Of a stretch of 64,000 nt of DNA, positions 8,898 through 15,803 are shown piece after piece. Numbering within the stretch: the first letter of the stretch is position 1; every line of letters begins with the position of its first letter. Under the pieces are notes generated by a model that ran no database searches, was not told the DNA's origin, and saw only the letters and a program-made list of their open reading frames with translations. The DNA comes from Streptomyces sp. CNH099. Its GTDB lineage: Bacteria; Actinomycetota; Actinomycetes; Streptomycetales; Streptomycetaceae. A program made the translations under genes and the position numbers. The stretch covers positions 62,186-126,185 of the forward strand of contig AZWL01000001.1 in the NCBI GenBank assembly GCA_000514715.1. The letters run 5' to 3'.

Positions 8898-9748
8898 CCC
8901 TTCACCGCCCCGGCGAGCATCCCGCTGACCAGCCGGCGCTGGAGCAGCGCGAAGAACAGCAGGCTGGGGATGGTGGCGAGGGTGGCGGCCGCGGCGAGCG
9001 GACCGAGGTCCACCACGCCCTCCGCCCCCAGGAACTGGGTGAGGATGACCGACATCGTCTGATTCTCCGGGGACTTGAGCAGCACGAGGGCGAAGAAGAA
9101 CTCGTTCCAGGCGGTGACGAAGGAGAACATCAGCGTCGCCACCAGGCCGGGGGTGAGCAGCGGGAGCACCACGCTGACGAGGGTGCGCAGCCGTCCCGCG
9201 CCGTCCACGGCGGCGGCCTCCTCCAGCGAGACGGGCACCGCCTTGACGTAGCCCTGGAGCATCCAGAGCGAGAAGGGCAGGTTCCACACGACGTAGACGA
9301 GGACGAGCCCGGCCAGCGAGTCGATCATCCGCGCTTCCTTGAGCAGCATGAAGAGCGGGATGATGATGAGCACGAAGGGGAACATCTGGCTGACCAGGAT
9401 CCAGCCGGTGGCCGCCGTGGTGATCTTCGAGCGCTTCCGCACCATCGCGTACGCGGCGGGCACCGCGAGGGCGACGGCGATGACCGCGGCGCTGCCGGCC
9501 ACGAGCAGGCTGTTGCCGGCCGACCGCAGCAGCGGCTGGGCGTCGAAGGCGGCGCGGAAGTTCTCCAGGGTGGGGTCCTGGGGGATCCAGGTGGGGTCGA
9601 TCCTCCCCAGCTCCTGCGGTGACTTGAAGGCCGTGGAGACCAGCCACACCAGCGGGAAGGCGAGGAAGACCAGGTAGGCCAGCAGGGCGAGGTACTGCCC
9701 GGTGCGGCCGGCGGCGCGCCTGGTGCGCAGGCTCGTGGGACCGCTCAT
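8894..9748 (-). CDS. Sugar ABC transporter permease 2 (MalG-like)
   Basis: 284 residues with six predicted transmembrane helices, the first in YLALLAYLVFLAFPLVWLVS. The cytoplasmic EAA loop that contacts the ATPase reads EEAAAVDGAGRLRTLVSVVL. This is the size and pattern of MalG-type carbohydrate permeases. Its start overlaps the permease 1 stop by one base and its stop overlaps the solute-binding protein ATG, so the three importer genes are tightly coupled. It works with permease 1 as a heterodimeric channel in the plasma membrane. Confidence 0.93.
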   Translation of the reverse strand: MSGPTSLRTRRAAGRTGQYLALLAYLVFLAFPLVWLVSTAFKSPQELGRIDPTWIPQDPTLENFRAAFDAQPLLRSAGNSLLVAGSAAVIAVALAVPAAYAMVRKRSKITTAATGWILVSQMFPFVLIIIPLFMLLKEARMIDSLAGLVLVYVVWNLPFSLWMLQGYVKAVPVSLEEAAAVDGAGRLRTLVSVVLPLLTPGLVATLMFSFVTAWNEFFFALVLLKSPENQTMSVILTQFLGAEGVVDLGPLAAAATLATIPSLLFFALLQRRLVSGMLAGAVKG

Positions 9749-10701
9749 CAGCTGGCCTCCTCCTTCAGTCGCCGGCGCAGGAACAGGGTGAGGAACACCG
9801 CGATGACCGCGATCATCGCCAGCCCCATGGCGGCCGCGTAGCCGTACTGGCCGTAGGCGAAGGCCTCTTCGTACGCGAAGAGCATGGGCAGCCGGGTCTC
9901 GCCGCCCGGGCCGCCCTGGGTGAGGACGAAGACCAGGCTGAACGAGTTGAAGTTCCAGATGAAGTTGAGCGCGGTGATCGCGATCACCACCGGCTTGATC
10001 GCGGGCCAGGTGACGGTCGTGAAGCGGCGCCAGAGGCCGGCGCCGTCGAGGGCGGCGGCCTCCTTCAGCTCGTACGGGACGTTCTGCAGCCCGGCGAGCA
10101 GGACCACCGTGGTCTGCGGCAGTCCGGCCCAGACGCCGACGGCGATGACGGCGGGCAGGGCGAGCGAGAGGCTGGTGAGCCAGCCGACGTTGTCGTCGAT
10201 GAGGTGGAGCCGGCTCAGCGTCTCGTTCAGGATGCCGGCGTCCTGGTGGTAGACCAGCCGCCACATGATGCCGACCACGACCTCGGGCATCGCCCACGGC
10301 ACGAGCGCGAGGGTGCGCGCGAACCAGCGGAAGCGGAGGTTCTGGTTGAGCAGCAGGGCCAGGCCGAGGGCGAGCACGAACTGCAGCGCGGTGACGCTGA
10401 CGGCCCAGACGAGGCCGATGCGGAACGACTCCCAGAAGAGGGTGTCGTGCCGCAGGTCGGCGAGGTTCGCCAGGCCGACGAACTCGGTGGGCTCGGTGCG
10501 GCCGGCCTGCGCGTCGGTGAACGCCAGCGACACGCCGTACAGCAGCGGGCCGACGCTCAGCACCAGGATGGGTATGAGCGCCGGCAGCAGCAGGAACCAG
10601 GTGCCGCCGTCGAGGCCGAGGGCGGCCTTCCGGGCGCGTGCCGTGCGCGGTGGTGGGGTGCCTCGGCCGGCGGCCTTCGGTGGTGGAGCGGCAACGCTCA
10701 T
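9748..10701 (-). CDS. Sugar ABC transporter permease 1 (MalF-like)
   Basis: 317 residues. A basic Ala/Pro-rich cytoplasmic tail is followed by six predicted transmembrane helices. The EAA loop is KEAAALDGAGLWRRFTTVTW. The periplasmic-side sequence WLTSLSLALPAVIAVGVWAGL and the closing helix match the MalF class of CUT1 transporters. The ATG overlaps the LacI regulator stop (ATGA). It is the first transport gene after the regulator and should be repressed together with it. Confidence 0.93.
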   Translation of the reverse strand: MSVAAPPPKAAGRGTPPPRTARARKAALGLDGGTWFLLLPALIPILVLSVGPLLYGVSLAFTDAQAGRTEPTEFVGLANLADLRHDTLFWESFRIGLVWAVSVTALQFVLALGLALLLNQNLRFRWFARTLALVPWAMPEVVVGIMWRLVYHQDAGILNETLSRLHLIDDNVGWLTSLSLALPAVIAVGVWAGLPQTTVVLLAGLQNVPYELKEAAALDGAGLWRRFTTVTWPAIKPVVIAITALNFIWNFNSFSLVFVLTQGGPGGETRLPMLFAYEEAFAYGQYGYAAAMGLAMIAVIAVFLTLFLRRRLKEEAS

Positions 10702-11762
10702 GCGGACCTCGCGCCTTCCTGCTCGTCGGAGCCCGCGGGCGCGGCGCCCGGGGAGGTGGAGCCGCGCACGACGAGCCGCGGCGCGGCGGTGGTGCGGCGG
10801 GCGGGGACGCGCTCGCCGCCCCCCGGCCCGAGCCGTTCGAGGAGCATCCGGGCGGCGCGCCGGCCGCGTTCGCCGGCGCCGAGGTCGACGCTGGTCAGCG
10901 GCGGCCAGGCGGCGACGGCCAGGTCGCTGTCGTCCATGCCGGCGACGGCGGCGTCCTCGGGTATGCGCCAGCCGCGGGCGTGCAGCGCCTGGACGGCGCC
11001 GATGGCGAGCTGGTCGTTGGCGCAGAACACGGCGTCCAGACCGGGGCGGGCGTCGAGCAGCCGGGCCACGGCGCGGGCGCCGGCGCCGACGCCGAAGTCG
11101 GTGGCGGTGACCAGGCCCGGGTCGTACGGGAGGCCGCAGGCGGCCAGCGCGCCGCGGTAGCCGCGGGCCCGGTTGCCGCCGGGGACGGTGTCCACGGGGC
11201 CGTTGACGAAGGCGATGCGCCGGCGGCCGGCCTGGACGAGGTGGTGTACGGCCAGCGCGGCGCCGGTGACGGAGTCGGCCTGGACGGCGTCGACGGGCAC
11301 GCCGTCGGGCAGCGAGCCGATGACGACGACGGGGCCGGGAGCGGCGGTCAGCGCCTCGACGTGCTCCGGGGTGATGCGGATGGGGACGAGGACGAGGCCG
11401 TCGCTGGTGCGGTCGGCGAGGCTGCGGACGACGCCGAGTTCCTCGGCGACGTCGGCGTCGGTGGAGTGCAGCAGCAGGCGGTAGCCGGCGGCCTTCGCGA
11501 CGGCCTGGATCTCGCGGACCATGGCAACGTAGACGGGGTTGCCGATGTCCGGGACGGCGAACGTCAGCTGGCGGGTGTGGCCGCCCTTGAGGGAGCGGGC
11601 CACCGCGTTGGGCACGTAGCCGAGTTCGGTGGCGGCGCGGCGGACCCGGTCCTCGGTCTCGGGGCGGGCGCCGAGGCCGTTGAGCACGCGCGAGACGGAG
11701 GCGATGGACACCCCGGCGCGCTCGGCGATCGACACGATCGTGGGTGGTCCCCCGGAGGACAT
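10698..11762 (-). CDS. LacI-family transcriptional regulator of the ribosyl-utilisation operon
   Basis: 354 residues. An N-terminal LacI helix-turn-helix (TIVSIAERAGVSIASVSRVL, then NGLGARPETEDRV) is followed by a ribose-binding-protein-like sensor domain (LTFAVPDIGNPVYVAMVREI onward). I chose the ATG at 11762 because AAGGGGCG lies about 9 nt upstream and the HTH begins at the usual distance. An in-frame start at 11801 also exists. The gene heads the operon and ends overlapping the first permease. Two inverted-repeat operators lie 50-80 nt upstream of the start, so it probably represses itself and the operon until the imported ligand, or a breakdown product, binds. Confidence 0.9.
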   Translation of the reverse strand: MSSGGPPTIVSIAERAGVSIASVSRVLNGLGARPETEDRVRRAATELGYVPNAVARSLKGGHTRQLTFAVPDIGNPVYVAMVREIQAVAKAAGYRLLLHSTDADVAEELGVVRSLADRTSDGLVLVPIRITPEHVEALTAAPGPVVVIGSLPDGVPVDAVQADSVTGAALAVHHLVQAGRRRIAFVNGPVDTVPGGNRARGYRGALAACGLPYDPGLVTATDFGVGAGARAVARLLDARPGLDAVFCANDQLAIGAVQALHARGWRIPEDAAVAGMDDSDLAVAAWPPLTSVDLGAGERGRRAARMLLERLGPGGGERVPARRTTAAPRLVVRGSTSPGAAPAGSDEQEGARSA

Positions 11763-11812
11763 CGCACTCGCCCCTTCGCGTTGCGTGAGCGGCCGGCCCA
11801 ACAGGGCGTTCC

Positions 11813-11826
11813 TGTAAAGGTTTACA
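11813..11826. promoter_or_regulatory. LacI-type operator O1
   Basis: TGTAAAGGTTTACA, a 6-2-6 inverted repeat with perfect arms. It lies between the candidate promoter and the regulator gene. Its centre is 19 bp from that of O2, about two helical turns, so two repressor dimers could bind the same DNA face. Confidence 0.75.
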
Positions 11827-11832
11827 GCCGCT

Positions 11833-11844
11833 GGAAACGTTTAC
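11833..11844. promoter_or_regulatory. LacI-type operator O2
   Basis: GGAAACGTTTAC, built around the central CG palindrome AAACGTTT that is typical of LacI/GalR operators. It lies immediately downstream of the candidate -10 on the minus strand, a position where bound repressor would block transcription. Confidence 0.75.
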
Positions 11845-11846
11845 GT

Positions 11847-11875
11847 ATGGTGCTCTCGCGTCACCCGGCCGTCAA
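11847..11875 (-). promoter_or_regulatory. Candidate promoter of the LacI/ABC/DraG operon
   Basis: On the minus strand TTGACG (11870-11875) is followed after 17 nt by CACCAT (11847-11852). The -35 is good; the -10 is weak. Its position just before the two operators supports it. No transcript start data are available. Confidence 0.4.
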
Positions 11876-12087
11876 TGGCCGTACACATGTGATCTGCGTC
11901 TCGCCGGGCCGAGGGCGGCGGGCGGTGCGGCGGGGCGCCCGGCTGATCGTCGTCGGCAGCCCACGTCGCGGCTGACTGGGGAGGATCCGGGTTCCGAATA
12001 GCGGCATCGGAAAGAGGGCCTTAACGCCGCCGCACGATCTTTCTAACGTCTACGTCACCACAACATACGAGGTAACAGGGGGCCGGT

Positions 12088-13683
12088 ATGCCTGCTGAGG
12101 CACTTTCTCGTCGCACCATGCTCGGAAGAGGCGCGGCGGCCGGGGGAGCACTCGCCCTGGGTCCGCTGCTGGCGGGTGAGGCGCTCGCGGCCGCGCCCGG
12201 GGCGCCGTCCGCCGCGCACCCCGGCAAGGGACGTCCCAAGGACGTCTACGGCCGCATCGGCGTCCGTCCGCTGATCAACGCGCGGGGCACGTACACCGTG
12301 CTCAGCGGCTCGCTGATGCTGCCCGAGGTACGCGACGCGATCGACGCGGCGGCGCGGCAGTACGTCCAGCTCGACGAGCTGGCCGACGCCGTCGGCCGCC
12401 GCATCGGCGAGCTGACCCAGACGGAGTTCGCGCTGGTCAGCGCGGGCTGTTCGGCGGGGCTGACGCACGCCGCGGCGGCGTGCACCGCCGGCGGCAACCC
12501 GGACCTGCACGTCAACATCCCGGACCTCACCGGGTTCCGGAAGACCGAGGCGATCATCCCGCGGCACTCGCGGAACGTCTACGAGGCCGCGATCAGCGCG
12601 GTGGGCCTCAAGGTCGTCCAGGTCGAGACGAAGGAGGAACTCCAGGCCGCGATCGGCCCGCAGACCGCGCTGGTCTACATCATGGCCGGGCCGCGGGTGG
12701 ACGAGAGCGAGCTGGACACCGAGACGATCGCGTCGGTGACCAAGCCGGCCGGCGTGCCGCTGCTCGTCGACGCCGCCGCGGAGATCCTCACCATCCCCAA
12801 CGTGCACGTCCAGCGCGGCGCCGACCTCGTCGGCTACAGCGGCGGCAAGTGCATGCGGGGGCCGCAGTCGGCCGGGCTGATCCTGGGCCGCGAGGACCTC
12901 GTCCGGGCCGCGTGGGTGCACAGCGCCCCGCACCACGGCTACGCGCGCGGCTTCAAGGTCGGCAAGGAAGAGGCCATGGGCATGCTGGCGGCGGTCGAGA
13001 TGTGGGTCCGGCGCGACCACGACGCCGAGTACGCCGAGTGGACGCACTGGCTGAAGCAGATATCCCGCCGGGTGTCGTCGGTGCGCGGGGTGACCACCGA
13101 GATCCGGCAGCCCGAAGGGCTGTCCAACCGGACGCCCTCGCTGCGCATCCTGTGGAGCGCGGAGCGGCACGAGGTCACCGGCACCACCGTCATGAACGCG
13201 ATGTGGGACGGCGAGCCGCGCATCGCGCTGAACGCCACCGGCGGCTCCGACCCGGACCAGACCGGGGTCTCCATCACGCCGTACATGATGGAGCCCCGCG
13301 ACTGGCGGATCATCGCGGACGAGCTGGTCCGGCTGCTGCACGACCCGCCGCCGGCGCCGGAGAAGCCCCAACCGCCGGCCGCGGACGTCAGCGGCACCTG
13401 GGCCGTGGAGATCACGTACGCCGCGGGCACGTCGAGCGCGCACAGGCTGCGGCTGAGCCAGGACGGTGCGCAGCTGTCCGGCACGCACGCCGGCGAGTTC
13501 GTCAGCCGCTCCGCCTCCGGCAGCGTCAGCGGCACGGAGGTGACCGTGCGCAGCCGCTACGGCGAGGAGCACGGCGACGCGCTGAGCTACACCTTCACCG
13601 GCACCGTCGACGGCGACCGGATGGGCGGCGACCTCGACATGGGCGAGTACCTCAAGGGCTCCTGGACCGCGACCCGCTCCTGA
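12088..13683 (+). CDS. Tat-exported SelA/DgaE-like PLP-dependent enzyme with C-terminal lipocalin-like domain
   Basis: 531 residues. A Tat signal (SRRTMLGRG, then an Ala/Gly/Leu-rich segment ending near ALAAAPGA) is followed by a fold-type I PLP domain of the selenocysteine synthase/D-glucosaminate-6-phosphate ammonia-lyase group: RPLINARGTYTVLSGSLMLP, SAGCSAGLTHAAAA, LLVDAAAE and VGYSGGKCMRGPQSAG. The PLP lysine is probably K254. From about residue 430 there is an extra beta-rich domain (VSGTWAVEITYAAGTSSAHR onward) that looks lipocalin-like. Relatives deaminate hydroxy-amino acids or amino sugar acids to 2-keto products. The two genes after it, RidA and an amidohydrolase, fit an ammonia-lyase route. 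Export of a PLP enzyme, probably folded with its cofactor by Tat, is unusual. Substrate unknown. Confidence 0.85.
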   Translation: MPAEALSRRTMLGRGAAAGGALALGPLLAGEALAAAPGAPSAAHPGKGRPKDVYGRIGVRPLINARGTYTVLSGSLMLPEVRDAIDAAARQYVQLDELADAVGRRIGELTQTEFALVSAGCSAGLTHAAAACTAGGNPDLHVNIPDLTGFRKTEAIIPRHSRNVYEAAISAVGLKVVQVETKEELQAAIGPQTALVYIMAGPRVDESELDTETIASVTKPAGVPLLVDAAAEILTIPNVHVQRGADLVGYSGGKCMRGPQSAGLILGREDLVRAAWVHSAPHHGYARGFKVGKEEAMGMLAAVEMWVRRDHDAEYAEWTHWLKQISRRVSSVRGVTTEIRQPEGLSNRTPSLRILWSAERHEVTGTTVMNAMWDGEPRIALNATGGSDPDQTGVSITPYMMEPRDWRIIADELVRLLHDPPPAPEKPQPPAADVSGTWAVEITYAAGTSSAHRLRLSQDGAQLSGTHAGEFVSRSASGSVSGTEVTVRSRYGEEHGDALSYTFTGTVDGDRMGGDLDMGEYLKGSWTATRS

Positions 13684-13775
13684 CCGCGGGCGCGCACCGG
13701 CCGGCACCGGCCGGCGCACGGGGCCGCATCCGTCCTCCAGATGTCATGCACAGAACATTCGCAAAGGAGTCAGGC

Positions 13776-14282
13776 ATGTCCTCCAACCGCAGGGACTTCA
13801 TCCGCAAGGCGGCGCCGGTGGCCGCCGTCGCCGCCGTGCCGGCGGTCGCCGGCGGCCAGGCGGTGGCCAGCGACGGCGAGCAGGGCCGGGGCCACGGCCA
13901 CGGCCACCACCGCCCGCCGCGCAAGGAGGTCCACTACCCCGGCGGCGGCGAGCCGCCGGAGAACCCGCTGTTCAGCCCGATCGTGACCTACGGGAACATG
14001 GTCTTCATCTCGGGCATCGGCGCGCACTTCGAGGGCGACATCCGCTCCCACACCGACCACGTGCTGGGCGAGATCGAGCGCTACCTGGAGTCGGTCGGCT
14101 CGTCCATGGAGAAGGTCCTCAAGGTCAACGTCTACCTCGACACCCTGGACGACTACGACGGGATGAACGAGGTCTTCCGCGGCCGCTGGGGCACGGAGCC
14201 GGGCGTGCGCACCACCATCGCCGCCGCCGCCGGCATCCCCGGCGACTCCCTCGTCGAGATCGACTGCATCGCCGTCATCTGA
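13776..14282 (+). CDS. Tat-exported RidA-family protein (enamine/imine deaminase)
   Basis: 168 residues. A Tat signal (NRRDFIRKAAP followed by a short hydrophobic Ala/Val stretch) and a His-rich linker (GHGHGHH) precede a RidA domain (NPLFSPIVTYGNMVFISGIG; LKVNVYLDTLDDYDGMNEVF; VRTTIAAAAGIPGDSLVEID). The conserved catalytic-type Arg is in the GVRTTIAA segment. RidA proteins hydrolyse the reactive enamine or imine released by PLP lyases to a keto acid plus ammonia. Most RidA proteins are cytoplasmic, so export here fits the exported PLP enzyme just upstream. The start is supported by AAAGGAG 8 nt before the ATG. It sits 92 nt after the PLP gene, in the same direction. Confidence 0.9.
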   Translation: MSSNRRDFIRKAAPVAAVAAVPAVAGGQAVASDGEQGRGHGHGHHRPPRKEVHYPGGGEPPENPLFSPIVTYGNMVFISGIGAHFEGDIRSHTDHVLGEIERYLESVGSSMEKVLKVNVYLDTLDDYDGMNEVFRGRWGTEPGVRTTIAAAAGIPGDSLVEIDCIAVI

Positions 14283-14331
14283 CGATCCGCACCGGTCCGT
14301 ACCGCACGCGCCACCACCACCTGACACAGAG

Positions 14332-15681
14332 ATGGGGAATCGAGTCGGCATGCACGTGAGATCGCGAGTTTCCCGGACGGTACTCCCCGCGGCGCTGACC
14401 CTCGTCCTGGGCGCCACCACCGTGAGCGCCTCGGCGCCCGCGGACGCCCGGGCCGAGGGGAAGGACGCCGAGGGGGCCGCGTACGACCTCGTCATCCGGC
14501 GGGGCCACGTCATCGACCCGAAGAACGGCATCGACGGCGTCCGCGACGTCGCCGTCAAGGACGGCAGGATCGCCCGGGTGGCGCGGCACATCGACGCCTC
14601 CGGGGCGGAGAAGACGGTCGACGCCCGCGGCGAGTACGTCACCCCCGGCCTGGTCGACATGCACGCGCACCTGTTCCCGGGGCCGAAGCAGGACTACGCC
14701 AACGGCTGGCACGGCGTGGCGCCCGACGGCTTCACCTTCCGCTCCGGTGTGACCACGGCCGTGGACACCGGCTCGTCGGGCGCGAGCAACTTCGCGCAGT
14801 TCAAGGAAGAGGTCATCGACAAGTCCAAGACCCGGGTGCTGGCGTTCCTGAACATCGTCGGCAAGGGCATGGCCGGCCACCCGTACGAGCAGGACCTGTC
14901 GGACATGGAGCCCGGGCCCGCGGCCAAGGTGGCGAAGGAGTACCCGGAGACCATCGTCGGCATCAAGACGGCGCACTACAACGGCCCCGAGTGGGACCCG
15001 GTCGAGAACTCCGTCGCCGCCGGCGAGGCGGCCGGCGTCCCGGCCATGGTCGACTTCGGCGCGGACAGCCCGGAGCGCCCGCTGTCGCAGCTGCTCACCG
15101 AGAAGCTGCGCCCGGGCGACGTCTACGCGCACATGTTCTCCGGGCTCCGCGGCGAGCTGGGCGCGGACGGCAGGCTCAACCCGGCCATGCACGAGGGCCG
15201 CGACCGCGGCATCGTGTTCGAGGTCGGCCACGGCGGCGGCAGCTTCTCCTGGGACGTGGCGGTGCCCGGGATGCAGGAGGGCTTCACGCCCGACGTCATC
15301 TCCACCGACCTGCACATCTCCAGCATGAACAGCGGCATGAAGGACCTGTCCAACGTCATGTCGAAGTTCCTGACGCTCGGCATGCCGCTGGAGGACGTCG
15401 TCGAGGCGGCCACCTGGAAGCCGGCCCGGACCATCCAGCGGCCGGAGCTGGGCAACCTGTCGCCCGGCGCGCCCGCGGACATCGCGGTGTTCTCCCTGGA
15501 GCGCGGCAGGTTCGGCTTCGTCGACAGCTTCGGCTGGCGGGTCGACGGCAACAGGAAGCTGGTCGCCGAGACGACCGTGCGCGCCGGCGAGGTCGTCTGG
15601 GACCTCAACGGCCAGTCCGCCCCCGAGTGGCACCCGGGGGCGAACCCGCCGGAGAACGTGGCCGGGGACCACGAGCACTGA
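14332..15681 (+). CDS. Secreted amidohydrolase/deacetylase family metallohydrolase
   Basis: 449 residues (431 if the in-frame ATG at 14350 is used; that start begins MHVRSRVSRTVLPAALTLVL, a good Sec signal, with GGGGAA upstream). The mature part is a cyclic-amidohydrolase fold: YDLVIRRGHVIDPKNGIDGV, DMHAHLFPG (HxH metal ligands), GIKTAHYNGPEW (probable carboxylated Lys), VGHGGGSF and STDLHISS (metal Asp). It resembles the EF_0837/AHA_3915 group, which is often encoded beside SelA/DgaE-like PLP enzymes and thought to deacylate or ring-open an amino-acid derivative. Here all three partners carry export signals. It would supply or process the substrate of the PLP enzyme outside the cytoplasm. 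Confidence 0.88.
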   Translation: MGNRVGMHVRSRVSRTVLPAALTLVLGATTVSASAPADARAEGKDAEGAAYDLVIRRGHVIDPKNGIDGVRDVAVKDGRIARVARHIDASGAEKTVDARGEYVTPGLVDMHAHLFPGPKQDYANGWHGVAPDGFTFRSGVTTAVDTGSSGASNFAQFKEEVIDKSKTRVLAFLNIVGKGMAGHPYEQDLSDMEPGPAAKVAKEYPETIVGIKTAHYNGPEWDPVENSVAAGEAAGVPAMVDFGADSPERPLSQLLTEKLRPGDVYAHMFSGLRGELGADGRLNPAMHEGRDRGIVFEVGHGGGSFSWDVAVPGMQEGFTPDVISTDLHISSMNSGMKDLSNVMSKFLTLGMPLEDVVEAATWKPARTIQRPELGNLSPGAPADIAVFSLERGRFGFVDSFGWRVDGNRKLVAETTVRAGEVVWDLNGQSAPEWHPGANPPENVAGDHEH

Positions 15682-15705
15682 CCGCCGCGAACCGTCCCCC
15701 TCCCC

Positions 15706-15749
15706 GCCCCGGAGGGCGTCCCGGCCCGGGCCGGGACGCCCTCCGGGGC
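15706..15749. terminator. Perfect 44-nt palindrome, bidirectional terminator
   Basis: A 22-nt arm followed directly by its exact reverse complement, between the convergent ends of the amidohydrolase gene (15681) and the PQQ-propeller gene (15804). In RNA the hairpin would keep a few central bases as loop. There is no U-tract, as is common in Streptomyces terminators. Confidence 0.75.
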
Positions 15750-15803
15750 CCCGGCCTGCGCCGCCGCGCGCACCCGCGGGTGTGCCGCCCGGTCGCCGGC
15801 CGG

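Larger units (their letters stand above)
11763..12087. other. Intergenic control region between the LacI operon and the PLP-lyase operon
   Basis: 325 nt between divergently transcribed genes with no credible gene inside. The left third holds two LacI-type operators and a candidate minus-strand promoter (annotated separately). The right part (12040-12075) is relatively AT-rich for this genome and should hold the promoter of the rightward operon, but I cannot pick convincing -35 and -10 hexamers. A GGGGG tract 5-9 nt before the ATG at 12088 serves as its ribosome-binding site. Confidence 0.6.
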
